Source of the DNA: a candidate division SR1 bacterium | GTDB lineage: Bacteria > Patescibacteriota > JACMRA01 | Direction: 5' to 3' | Length of the DNA: 64,000 bases | Assembly: GCA_014377045.1 (NCBI GenBank) | Contig: JACMQI010000014.1 | Location: 1-64,000 of the forward strand | Shown here: one piece after another, positions 8,120 to 17,000 of the stretch | How positions within the stretch are numbered: position 1 is the stretch's first letter | How the letters are laid out: each line of letters starts with the position of its first letter | Position numbers and translations under genes: made by a program | Notes under the pieces: generated by a model | Database searches by the model: none | Told to the model about the DNA's origin: nothing | The model's input: the letters and a program-made list of their open reading frames with translations, nothing else

Positions 8120-8536
8120 ATGAATACTCCTAATATCCCTAAAAATCTATCAAACTCACCTGTAAACAATTCCAGCTTACCAAATCAAAATAACATAGCT
8201 GGAAATAGAACTGAACAGATAAATAATACCTTTTCAAATAGTGTTCAAAGAAGTAAAACAATAAAAAAAGTAACAACCAATATTATATCGAGCCGTGGAG
8301 ATTTCGTCGTGTATCTAAGAAAAAGCCGATTAGATTTACTTACCTCTGCTGTTATTTTTCAAGATACTGGAGATTTTATCCTTAGTAGCTATGTTGTATA
8401 TCTTGATCATAATAACGCCAAAGAACCACTTGATTCATTTTTACAAAGATATCCTAATTTGGTTGAGCCAATCCAAAAAATCAACGATAGTTTAAAACCA
8501 TTACAATCAAATTTAAAAATTATATCTAGCTCATAG
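8120..8536 (+). CDS. Unknown protein with an Asn/Ser-rich N-terminus
   Basis: 138 residues, not recognised. Residues 1-45 are Asn/Ser/Pro-rich and probably disordered; residues ~50-138 look folded (GDFVVYLRKSRLDLL, GDFILSSYVVYLDH), with alternating beta and helical segments. No signal peptide, membrane helix or Cys. A TTGACA at 8077-8082 with TAAAGT after 17 bases precedes it; the ATG is 43 bases from the -35. The next gene, frr, has its own promoter. Confidence 0.65.
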   Translation: MNTPNIPKNLSNSPVNNSSLPNQNNIAGNRTEQINNTFSNSVQRSKTIKKVTTNIISSRGDFVVYLRKSRLDLLTSAVIFQDTGDFILSSYVVYLDHNNAKEPLDSFLQRYPNLVEPIQKINDSLKPLQSNLKIISSS

Positions 8537-8625
8537 GATATAAATTTTTAAATGAACATTGGCAAAACTACTATTTTAGGAAAATACATTACCTAAATAT
8601 TTATTTTTATACAAAGGCTTTCTTA

Positions 8626-8654
8626 TTGACAAACCAAAAGAATATTAGTATACA
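8626..8654 (+). promoter_or_regulatory. Promoter of frr
   Basis: TTGACA 8626-8631, 17 bases, TATACA 8649-8654. The ATG at 8665 is 39 bases from the first base of the -35, giving a leader of only a few bases. Confidence 0.8.
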
Positions 8655-8664
8655 TTTATATATT

Positions 8665-9207
8665 ATGTCATATATTATGTTACAAGGTGCTAAAGTACTA
8701 GAAAGTCTTAAAACTAAACTATCCTCAATAAGAACAGGACAAGTAAATGCAAGAGTTCTTGATAATATCTTAGTAGAGGCATATGGAAGTCATTTACATA
8801 TAAATGAACTAGCAACTATAACTATTCCCGAGCCAGGTCAAATTCTTATTACTCCATTTGATAAAACTATAGTTTCAGCTATTGAAAAAGCATTAGTTGA
8901 TAGTAATATAGGGGCAAATCCAAATAATAATGGTGCTGGAATTCGTCTAATTTTTCCTCCCCTCACCCAAGAAACACGGATTTTAAAAACTAAAGAGATA
9001 CACAAAATCTTAGAAGAGTTAAAAATAAATGTAAGAACTATAAGGCAAGATTTATTAAAACACGAAAAGCGCGAATTTGATGAAAATAAAATTTCTGAGG
9101 ACGAGCTAAAAAGATATGAAGCTAATCTTCAAAAAGAAGTTGACCAATTGAACAAAGATTTAGAAAATGCTGCAAAATCAAAAGAAGAAGAAATTCTAAA
9201 AATTTAA
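8665..9207 (+). CDS. frr: Ribosome recycling factor
   Basis: 180 residues from ATG 8665; a TTG at 8626 is the -35 box and was rejected. The RRF signature is clear: LSSIRTGQVNARVLDNILVE, ATITIPEPGQILITPFDK, IEKALVDSNIGANPNNNGAG and IRLIFPPLTQETR, then a long C-terminal helix. With EF-G it splits post-termination ribosomes. Length is normal (~185). pyrH, its usual partner, is absent; a J-domain gene follows after 22 bases and is probably co-transcribed. Confidence 0.95.
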   Translation: MSYIMLQGAKVLESLKTKLSSIRTGQVNARVLDNILVEAYGSHLHINELATITIPEPGQILITPFDKTIVSAIEKALVDSNIGANPNNNGAGIRLIFPPLTQETRILKTKEIHKILEELKINVRTIRQDLLKHEKREFDENKISEDELKRYEANLQKEVDQLNKDLENAAKSKEEEILKI

Positions 9208-9229
9208 AATCAATATTAAAACATACTTT

Positions 9230-9895
9230 ATGAATTATTCCGAAGCACTAAAAGTATTTGGCCTTAACTCTATAAACGGAATAACCGAAGAGGAGTTTAA
9301 AATTATGTATAGGAAACTTGCTCGCGAGAGGCATCCAGATACAAATAATGGAAGTTCTAAAGATTTTGTCATTCTTAAAGAAGCTTTTGATTATTTGCGT
9401 GAATATGGATCATTTCACGAAAAAAGAAAATCAAAGAAAAAAGAAAAAAACATTAACATTAGCGATATTACGACTATTGAAACTTTAAGTAGAGATGAAG
9501 TCGTACGTAGATACAAAGAAGACAGAAAGGTTTTAGAAAATCAACTTGAAGTGTTTGAGCAATCTATTAACGCTCAAGAAGATACAATGCTTGAAATAAA
9601 GAATGTTGTAGAGAAACTGATGAGTGATTATGAAAATGAAAAAGGAAAGCTTCAAATTACACTAGATGAGCAAATTCAAGAATTAGAAAGTAAGTATAAA
9701 CCAAGTTTTTTTAAACAGTTGTTGTTTTTTTTACCTCGAATGTCTAAAAAAGAATTTTGGAATAAATATAATGAGTCAGTTTCTCAGTATACTTTAAAAT
9801 ACGAATCCCTCAATCTATCTTTTTTTAAGATTATGGTGGCAACTTACGGTGAAGGCCTCAATAAAATATCGCAAAACTTAGAACATAAAAATTAA
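9230..9895 (+). CDS. J-domain (DnaJ-like) coiled-coil protein
   Basis: 221 residues. Residues ~1-62 form a J domain with the HPD motif at 35-37 (ARERHPDTNN), which would stimulate a DnaK-type Hsp70. A basic stretch (KKRKSKKKEKN-like, ~64-75) and a Glu/Lys-rich coiled coil (~90-160) follow. The C-terminal part is helical (FFKQLLFFLPRMSKKEFW). It lacks the Gly/Phe, zinc-finger and CTD parts of true DnaJ, so it is a specialised co-chaperone. It lies downstream of frr in the same direction. Confidence 0.82.
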   Translation: MNYSEALKVFGLNSINGITEEEFKIMYRKLARERHPDTNNGSSKDFVILKEAFDYLREYGSFHEKRKSKKKEKNINISDITTIETLSRDEVVRRYKEDRKVLENQLEVFEQSINAQEDTMLEIKNVVEKLMSDYENEKGKLQITLDEQIQELESKYKPSFFKQLLFFLPRMSKKEFWNKYNESVSQYTLKYESLNLSFFKIMVATYGEGLNKISQNLEHKN

Positions 9896-9950
9896 TTTAT
9901 TGTTTATTTAAGTCTATCTAGTCTTAATATATCTATTATAAATCATTAGC

Positions 9951-9981
9951 TTAAAAAAATAAAATTACCTAAATTAGGTAA
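9951..9981 (-). terminator. Terminator of the greA-rpsL operon
   Basis: Read on the minus strand: stem TTACCT / AGGTAA (9981-9976 with 9970-9965) followed by TTTTATTTTTTT. It lies about 30 bases after the rpsL stop. Confidence 0.82.
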
Positions 9982-10009
9982 CAATATTATAAAGTATTGG
10001 AATTTTAAA

Positions 10010-10423
10010 CTACGATTTAGGTCTTTTTGCACCGTACTTAGATCTTGATTGCTTTCTGTTTGCTACACCAGCAGCATCAAGTTTACCACGAACTATATGG
10101 TATCTAACACCAGGTAAATCTTTTACACGACCGCCTCTAATCATTACCACAGAGTGTTCTTGTAGGTTATGTCCCATTCCTGGAATGTATGCAATTACCT
10201 CCATTTTATTAGATAGTTTTACTTTTGCAACTTTCCGAACAGCAGAGTTAGGTTTTTTTGGAGTAGTAGTATAAACCTTAGTACAAACCCCTCTTTTAAA
10301 AGGATTTTTAGCACTTAAAGTCTTTTTTTGAAGACCATTCCAGTTTACTGCTAAAGCGGGAGATTTAGTTTTTTTGATAACTTTTTTTCTTGGTTTACGT
10401 ACAAGTTGGTTAATAGTAGGCAT
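10010..10423 (-). CDS. rpsL: 30S ribosomal protein uS12
   Basis: 137 residues. [19 protein letters not shown] is the conserved decoding-centre loop; the lysines targeted in streptomycin resistance are wild type. [18 protein letters not shown] and [11 protein letters not shown] form the second conserved block. A ~12-residue insertion before KRGVC matches the longer form seen in Gram-positives. It is last in greA-rplU-rplQ-rplM-rpsL; the usual rpsG-fusA neighbours are absent. Confidence 0.96.
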   Translation of the reverse strand: MPTINQLVRKPRKKVIKKTKSPALAVNWNGLQKKTLSAKNPFKRGVCTKVYTTTPKKPNSAVRKVAKVKLSNKMEVIAYIPGMGHNLQEHSVVMIRGGRVKDLPGVRYHIVRGKLDAAGVANRKQSRSKYGAKRPKS

Positions 10424-10441
10424 ATATGATCTAATTCTTAA

Positions 10442-10888
10442 TTAATTGGCAGGTGTTAATTTTTGTGCAACGTTGTGGTCACCTTTAAAAATATGAACCA
10501 TATTGTTCATACGCAAGTCCTGATGTCTATTTTTTGGAAGCATATTTTTTATAGCTTTATAGATAGGTACAGTAGAGTCTAAAGCATTTTGTTCCTCAAA
10601 AGATCTAATTTTTAAACTTCCAATTCTACCAGAGTGTCTAAAGTAATTCTTTTTTTGTCTCTTTTGACCAGTTAAGACTATTTGATCGCTATTGATAACT
10701 ACTACTACTCCTCCCATATTTACGTCAGGTGCAAAGTCAGCCCTATTTTTCCCCATCAAAATAGTTGCAGCTTTAGTTGCCAATCTTCCCAATGGTTCTT
10801 TTGAGGCATCTAAAATATACCAATCTCTTTGTAATCCGACTTTAGTAGGTCTGGTTGATTTTGTTGCTTTTAAAATTGATTGTGACAT
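10442..10888 (-). CDS. rplM: 50S ribosomal protein uL13
   Basis: 148 residues. RDWYILDASKEPLGRLATKA and the ILMGKNRADFAP block are uL13 signatures; LTGQKRQKKNYFRHSG and MLPKNRHQDLRMNNM follow as expected. Length is normal (~142). It usually pairs with rpsI, but here rpsI is 9 kb away in another operon. It lies between rplQ (9 bases) and rpsL (18 bases). Confidence 0.95.
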   Translation of the reverse strand: MSQSILKATKSTRPTKVGLQRDWYILDASKEPLGRLATKAATILMGKNRADFAPDVNMGGVVVVINSDQIVLTGQKRQKKNYFRHSGRIGSLKIRSFEEQNALDSTVPIYKAIKNMLPKNRHQDLRMNNMVHIFKGDHNVAQKLTPAN

Positions 10889-10897
10889 ATTTATATT

Positions 10898-11254
10898 TTA
10901 TTCAGTAATTAATACAATGCTTTTGTCTTTGGTATTAAAATCTTTATCAAGTTTTAAGATTCTAACGTAGCCTCCGTTTCTGTTTTCTAGCTTAGGCACG
11001 ATGCTATCAATCATTTTACGGGAATCAGTTTCTGATAAATAGACTCTAAGCCTTCTAAAAGCAAGTGCTTTATCGTCACCAGATTTTTTTACATGAGTTA
11101 CTAATCGTTCAAACTTAGGTGCAAACCATTTAGCTCTAGCAGTAAAAGTTTCTATTTTACCGCTTTTGATTAAACCACTACAAAGATCAATCCAAAGTCT
11201 TTTTCTTTCTTCTTCTGTTCGTTTAAATTTTTTTGTTGATTTAAGATGTCTCAT
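10898..11254 (-). CDS. rplQ: 50S ribosomal protein bL17
   Basis: 118 residues. The N-terminus MRHLKSTKKFKRTEEERKR matches bL17 (MRHxxxxxxLxRxxxhR), with ARAKWFAPKFERLVTHVKK and YVRILKLDK further on. bL17 normally sits after rpoA; here it follows rplU by 7 bases. Confidence 0.93.
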   Translation of the reverse strand: MRHLKSTKKFKRTEEERKRLWIDLCSGLIKSGKIETFTARAKWFAPKFERLVTHVKKSGDDKALAFRRLRVYLSETDSRKMIDSIVPKLENRNGGYVRILKLDKDFNTKDKSIVLITE

Positions 11255-11261
11255 ATCTAGA

Positions 11262-11537
11262 TTATTTGATTATTTCTAATATTGTTTCAGATTGTCTTGG
11301 TCCGTACTGTTTGTGATAATTTGATTTTGATTTATATTTTACAACTCTCAATTTTACTCCTTTTTGGTGTTTAATAACTTTTGCAGCTACAGACTTAACT
11401 TCTTTATCGTCACCAAAAGTATATAATACTTCAAGATTTATATTTTCATTTTCTGGAATATCAAGCTTATTGACTATGATTTTTTGACCATAATTTACAA
11501 TATACTGTCTTGATCCTGATTTTACTACTAAAGCCAT
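11262..11537 (-). CDS. rplU: 50S ribosomal protein bL21
   Basis: 91 residues. VVKSGSRQYIVNYGQKIIVN is the bL21 start; VKSVAAKVIKHQKGVKLRVVKYKSKSNYHKQYGPRQ matches the conserved K-x-K-x-Y-x-[RK]-x-x-G-H-R-Q end in form, with PRQ kept. It is slightly short (usual 100-105). bL27 (rpmA), its usual partner, is in another operon. It follows greA by 10 bases. Confidence 0.92.
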   Translation of the reverse strand: MALVVKSGSRQYIVNYGQKIIVNKLDIPENENINLEVLYTFGDDKEVKSVAAKVIKHQKGVKLRVVKYKSKSNYHKQYGPRQSETILEIIK

Positions 11538-11547
11538 ATATTTATTA

Positions 11548-12018
11548 TTATAATATTATTTCAATGATTTTTATTTCGATAACTCTGTCTTTGATTTTAA
11601 ACTCGGATTTATCACCTTCTTTCTTGCCTAAAATAGCTACAGCAAGTGGAGATTCATTGCTAATTTTTCCATCAACAGCATCAGATTCGCTACTACCAAC
11701 AATCTTAAGGTTAAATATTGAGTTATCAAATAAGTACTGAACTTTGATTTCACCTCCAATTTGCACTGTTTTGGATGGCTTCCCAGTATGTTCCTCAATG
11801 ATTTTAAAGTCATTTAAGATTATAGAAATCTCCAACTCTCTTGCTAATAGTTTATCTCTTTCAAGCTTAGCTGAGTCCAAAGCCGAATTTTCTTTTATAT
11901 CACCTTCTGCTAATGCATTATTAATAGAGCTAATAGCTTCTGGCATAACAACGTCTTTTATCTGCGTCAATTCTTTCCTCAGTTCTATTAAACCCTCGTT
12001 TGTAATATAATTAGTCAT
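11548..12018 (-). CDS. greA: Transcription elongation factor GreA
   Basis: 156 residues, normal length. Residues ~1-75 form the antiparallel coiled coil with the acidic tip (GDIKENSALDSAKLER) that enters the RNA polymerase channel and stimulates transcript cleavage. Residues ~80-156 form the FKBP-like domain (LKIVGSSESDAVDGKISNES, SPLAVAILGKKEGD). It leads an operon of four ribosomal protein genes from the promoter at 12041-12069. Confidence 0.95.
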   Translation of the reverse strand: MTNYITNEGLIELRKELTQIKDVVMPEAISSINNALAEGDIKENSALDSAKLERDKLLARELEISIILNDFKIIEEHTGKPSKTVQIGGEIKVQYLFDNSIFNLKIVGSSESDAVDGKISNESPLAVAILGKKEGDKSEFKIKDRVIEIKIIEIIL

Positions 12019-12040
12019 CTTTAGTGGTTAAGCTTTATCA

Positions 12041-12069
12041 ATATAACAAAACTTTTCTTATTTTGTCAA
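12041..12069 (-). promoter_or_regulatory. Promoter of greA-rplU-rplQ-rplM-rpsL
   Basis: Minus strand TTGACA (12069-12064), 17 bases, TTATAT (12046-12041). The greA ATG follows after 22 bases. Confidence 0.85.
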
Positions 12070-12132
12070 GTATAGTTAGTTTATAGTATTGGAACTGATA
12101 TTTAAATAGGACATGTTTCCAAGTAAAAACTC

Positions 12133-12161
12133 TTGACAGAACACTACAGATTAATTAGGTA
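12133..12161 (+). promoter_or_regulatory. Promoter of the HolA-like gene and trmD
   Basis: TTGACA 12133-12138, 17 bases, TAGGTA 12156-12161. The ATG at 12169 is exactly 36 bases from the first base of the -35. Confidence 0.65.
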
Positions 12162-12168
12162 TCAATCA

Positions 12169-12966
12169 ATGCTATCATACTTCAACATGACTCAATTATA
12201 CCAAGTTTATGAAACATACTCAGCTATTCACAAGCTAAATTTAGTTGATACTATATCGAAAAAAGCTATTGTTGTCGTTAAGCTTGAATCGTGGAACCAA
12301 TTTTTAGAATCCAATCAAACAGATTTACTCTTTTCTCCACAAGAAAATATTGCAATAATTTATGACATCAAAGGACTTGGTTTAAATGATGACATATTAA
12401 ATCAGATTTCAACTAACCAAGATATTTATATTTATGATAGCGAAGTAAAACTACTTGCAACGGGGAAAAAACTTATCTCTCAGCATAAAGGAGTCGTCAT
12501 TGAGCCAAGCATTCTTTCTAAATCTGATATTGAAAATTTTGCAAATGAATACCTCTCTCATAATAATTACACCTTATCCAAAGCTGACCTATCTCTTTTA
12601 TTCCATCTAACAGTGGATTTATTTGAAATAATTGATATTATTGATTTTGCTTTTCTTTCTAACGATCCACATACTGCATTAGCGTCATTAATCCAAAAGG
12701 ATATACCCCCTATCTTTGTGCTACCTTTGAGAGCAAATAATATGATAGATGATTTACCAAAGTGGGTACCCTATATTAAGAACGATGATAGTCAGTTAAT
12801 TTTGAGTATACTTTTTACAAAACTTAGTAAACATAATAACGAGGTATCAAACTCGTTATTAAAATCATTGATAAATATAGATAACTTGTTGAAATCACAA
12901 ACACGATTAAGCTCTGTTTTATTGATAAAACTGTTTATTTGGAATACTAAGAACCAAAATTTGTAA
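12169..12966 (+). CDS. Putative DNA polymerase III delta subunit (HolA-like)
   Basis: 265 residues from ATG 12169; an in-frame TTG at 12133 is the -35 box. The order of segments recalls HolA: an N-terminal alpha/beta region, SKSDIENFANEYLS, then a helical part DLFEIIDIIDFAFLSN, a stretch IPPIFVLPLRANNM like the clamp-loader collar (PPIFVLxxLxR), and LINIDNLLKSQTRL like the terminal helix. HolA opens the sliding clamp during replication. There is no Walker motif, as expected for delta. Similarity is weak and family-level; another helical protein remains possible. It overlaps transcriptionally with trmD (1-base gap). Confidence 0.45.
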   Translation: MLSYFNMTQLYQVYETYSAIHKLNLVDTISKKAIVVVKLESWNQFLESNQTDLLFSPQENIAIIYDIKGLGLNDDILNQISTNQDIYIYDSEVKLLATGKKLISQHKGVVIEPSILSKSDIENFANEYLSHNNYTLSKADLSLLFHLTVDLFEIIDIIDFAFLSNDPHTALASLIQKDIPPIFVLPLRANNMIDDLPKWVPYIKNDDSQLILSILFTKLSKHNNEVSNSLLKSLINIDNLLKSQTRLSSVLLIKLFIWNTKNQNL

Positions 12967-12967
12967 T

Positions 12968-13837
12968 ATGCATTATACTGTATTCACTTTACAGCCAAAT
13001 ATTTTTGATTCATTTTTATCAAACAGTCTTATTGCTAGAGGTATTAGTAATAATATTATTTCAGTAAACAGGGTTAATTGGAGAGAAAAATATGGAATCG
13101 GTGGGTATAAACAAATCGATGATAAGCCTTTTGGTGGTGGTCACGGTATGGTACTACAACCCGATCCTATTTTTCAAGCCCTAAATGATGCTAATTTAGT
13201 AAGTACCTTATATGAAAAATCAAATAAAATCATAAATCATAATCGAATAGTTCCAAATAATTCTAATTTTTATCAAAATTGGCAGTCAAATGAAAAAAAA
13301 GTTGGAAAAGTAACTATTTCATTGACACCGAGAGGTTTTCCTATAAACCAACAACTTGTGGAGTGGCTATCATCTAATTTTTATGAGCTAGGTATTTTGT
13401 GTGGAAGATATGAAGGTTTCGACCACCGTATCAACGAATTTGTTGATTTAGAACTATCGCTGGGAGATTTTGTCTTAAATGGTGGAGAAGTTGCGGCGAT
13501 GGCACTTATAGAAAGTGTTTCACGTCTTTTACCTGGATTTGTAACTAAGTCTGAAAATGTAATGCACGACTCTTTTTCAAGCCAATTAAATCACTATGTA
13601 GAGCAAGAAGAGTATGTGATAGGTAAAAATAAGTTTCAAAACTATGAAAGAATACCTAAAAATAATACTAATTTACAACTATTTGATGATAATAAATGGA
13701 AAACTAATGTACTAACAAAAATAGAGCATCCTCAATATTCAAGGCCAGAAATATGGAATAATCTTCAAGTTCCAGAAATTTTATTAAGTGGTAATCATAA
13801 AAAAATTCAAAATTGGAGACTAAACTGGTGGAAATAA
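12968..13837 (+). CDS. trmD: tRNA (guanine-37-N1)-methyltransferase TrmD
   Basis: 289 residues. The trefoil-knot SPOUT signatures are present: KPFGGGHGMVLQPDP, LGILCGRYEGFDHRINEF and LSLGDFVLNGGEVAAMALIE. The C-terminal PQYSRPEIW and NHKKIQNWR are also typical. It methylates G37 of tRNAs reading CNN/CCN/CGG to prevent frameshifting. It is ~40 residues longer than usual because of an insertion at ~75-110 (Asn/Lys-rich). It follows the HolA-like gene with 1 base between stop and ATG. Confidence 0.95.
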   Translation: MHYTVFTLQPNIFDSFLSNSLIARGISNNIISVNRVNWREKYGIGGYKQIDDKPFGGGHGMVLQPDPIFQALNDANLVSTLYEKSNKIINHNRIVPNNSNFYQNWQSNEKKVGKVTISLTPRGFPINQQLVEWLSSNFYELGILCGRYEGFDHRINEFVDLELSLGDFVLNGGEVAAMALIESVSRLLPGFVTKSENVMHDSFSSQLNHYVEQEEYVIGKNKFQNYERIPKNNTNLQLFDDNKWKTNVLTKIEHPQYSRPEIWNNLQVPEILLSGNHKKIQNWRLNWWK

Positions 13838-13990
13838 ATATTATACTTTATACCAAACTATAATATTTTCTATCCATTTTGTAATTTTAAGCTATTTATT
13901 TTTAGAATAACTTTACCAAGATATAGTATAATTAGCTAGTTATCTTTTTAAAATTTAAATAGTATTCTTATTCAATACTTTATCTACCAA

Positions 13991-14018
13991 CAAAAATCAC
14001 CCTTATTATTAGGGTGAT
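13991..14018 (-). terminator. Terminator of rpoC (possibly bidirectional)
   Basis: Perfect 8-bp stem ATCACCCT / AGGGTGAT (13996-14003 with 14011-14018). On the minus strand it is followed at once by TTTTTG, ending rpoC. On the plus strand a T8 run starts a few bases later, so it may also stop trmD transcripts. Confidence 0.88.
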
Positions 14019-14050
14019 AGTTGATATTTTTTTTATTAATATTATATATA

Positions 14051-17000
14051 TTAGAATGAAATTTCTGATGGTTCTGGTTCCAATGCCGGAACTTCATCAA
14101 ATTCTTCTTGTACCACATTCGCTAAATTCATTTTTGAAGTACTGAATCCAGTTCCTGCAGGAATAAGCTGACCAAGAATTACATTTTCTTTAAGACCCAA
14201 CAAGTAATCTTTTCTACCGCTAATAACAGCCTCTACAAGTACACGAGCAGTTTCTTGGAATGATGCAGCAGATAAGAACGAGTCGGTTGAAAGCGAGGCT
14301 CTAGAAATTCCAATGATAGTTGGTTTGAAACTTACAGCATTTTTATGTTCATTTTTTAGTTGCTGATTTATAGTTCTTATAAGGGATAACGAGATAGTAT
14401 CACCAGTTGTCAAGTCAGAACTTCCAGGGTCGACTACACTTACCTTTGAACACATTTGCTTGACTATTACTTCAATATGTTTCTCATTTACCGAAATACC
14501 ATTTGCTACATAGATATCATTTAATTGATTAATAATGTACTCTTGTACAGCATCAATACCTGATACGTTCATTATTTCTTGCAGATCTGCTGACCCCTCA
14601 GCTAATAGCTGACCTCGTTTTACTTTTTGACCAACTGTCAAATTAACTCCAACTCCAGGTAATATCTTAAATTCTTTTACAATTGGACTATTTTGGATCA
14701 AAACAATTTGATTTTGTTTCTTTTGAAGGATTCCAGAAAGACCACTAACTACAATTTCCCCATTTGATTTTATATAGAGACCGTCGTCATAATCAACTTG
14801 AGCACCCTCTTCAAGAAGTAATCTATCATTTTCAGTGTCATAATTTATAATATGCTCTCCTTGCTTTGCTGCAATCGTAATTGTGAAACCTGTATCCACA
14901 CTACCTTCAAGCTTTTCAATGACCCCATTGATAGTGTTTATTGGTATTGAATACTTAGGCATTCTAGCTTCAAACAATTCTTCTACACGAGGTAAACCTG
15001 CAGTAATATCAGCTTTAGCAAGTACACCTCCACTTCTTTTCGCATCCATGGTAAGTTGAGTTGAATTTTCTCCCATTGATTGAGCTCCGATGATACCAAC
15101 AGGTACACCAAGTTTTACTGGAAGATGATTTGAAAAGTCTACACCATAACAAAGCTTACAAATTCCTCTTGCTAAAGCACATTTAGTAGATGATCTTGCA
15201 TAAAATTCTGAAACATTAGCTTTTTTAAGCTCAGCAAGTTTATTAATGCTGATAAATTCGCCAGATACTGCAATAGTTTTACCGTCTATCACCACATCTT
15301 TCGCTAAATATCTACCATACAAACGATCCCATATAGTTTTATTCATTCGAGATGAATTTTCTTCATTTATAAGTATACTTTCCTTAGTTTCGCAGTCTTC
15401 GGACATTACAATTAGATTTTGTGCAACGTCAACTAATCTGCGAGTTAAGTAACCTGCATCTGCAGTTTTCAATGAGAGATCGGCCTGAGCTTTTCTTTGA
15501 CCTTTCATACCAATAAAATATTCCAAACCTGAAAGACCTTCTATATACCCGTGTTGAGCAGGAAGCTCAATAATATGGCCTGAAGCTGTTACAGATAACC
15601 CACGAATACCTACCATCTGGTTTAAAAGTGAGTTATTTCCTCTTGCACCAGAAGTTAACATCATTCCGATATTATTATTACGATCTAGTTGTTCTTGAGT
15701 CATTACGGATATTGCCTCTGATGTTGATCTCCAAGTATTTACTACTTGTTTATATCTTTCCTCATTAGTCATCATACCAATTTCAAAGAACTGCTGAATT
15801 TGCTGAACCCTATCACGTGTTTCATTTAGTAGCTCATGTTTACCAGTTGGACTGTTCAAGTCAGCAAAAGAAATTGAAATTCCCGACTCAGTTACGTACT
15901 TAAAAGTTATATATTTTAAAGTATCTAAAATTTTTGGTAAACTATCTGGACCTAAACTATGGTAAGAAGTATTTAAGATATTTTCAAAGGCTTTCTTGTC
16001 TACAGTGTAGTTATAATATTCGTTTTCTTCAGGAAAACAAGAGTTAAAGATAATTCTTCCTACAGTTGTTTCCTTTATTTCACCTTTGCTTCCATTATTA
16101 AAACGAACTTTAATGAGCTCACCAATATCAATATTTTTTTGATCAAATGCTGACAAAGCTTCATTTTTAGATGAATAAGCTTTGATTGTGTTTTCAACTG
16201 GAGTTTTGGTAACATTTGTTAAATAGTATCCACCTAGAATCATGTCTTGATGAGCACCCATAATAAGATCGCCACTAGCAGGTTTCAATAAATTTTTAGA
16301 TGCTACCATCAAGTTTTTAGCCTCTTCTTGACCTCTAACTGTTATCGGAAGGTGAACTGCCATTTGATCTCCGTCAAAGTCAGCGTTGAAAGCACGACAA
16401 ACAAGTGGATGAAGTTGAATAGCCTTGCCTTCACTAAGAACAGGTTTAAAAGCTAAAAATGATAGTCTATGAAGGGTCGGGGCGCGATTTAAAAGAACAT
16501 ACTTATCTTTAATAACCTCATCTAGAATATCATAAACAACTGATTTCTTGGACTCTATTAGCCTTCGTGCAGAGTGTACATTGAAAGCCTGACCTTCATC
16601 ATTTAGTAAGCCGGCTTCTGATTTAACAATGATCTTGCCAATTAAGAAAGGTTTAAATAGTTCTAATGCCATTTCTTTTGGAATACCACACTGATCAAGC
16701 TTAAGATGTGGCCCGATAATAATTACACTACGACCCGAATAGTCAACACGCTTACCAAGCAAATTTTGACGGAAACGGCCTTGCTTACCCTTAAGGATAT
16801 CAGTAAGGGATTTTAATGGCCTCTTAACACCTGCAGATGCCATAACCTGACGTCCTGATTTTGCAGAGTTATCAATAAGTGCTTCTACTGCTTCTTGCAA
16901 CATTCTTTTTTCATTACGTAAAATAACTTCAGGAGCACCAATTTGAATCAATTTTCGTAGACGATTATTTCTATTTATTAGTCTTCTGTATAGTTCGTTC

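Noticed and set aside
12133-12168. TTG start for the HolA-like gene (and likewise TTG at 3659, 8626, 38057)
   Set aside because: In each case the TTG is the first triplet of a TTGACA -35 box; a normal ATG lies 36-39 bases downstream.
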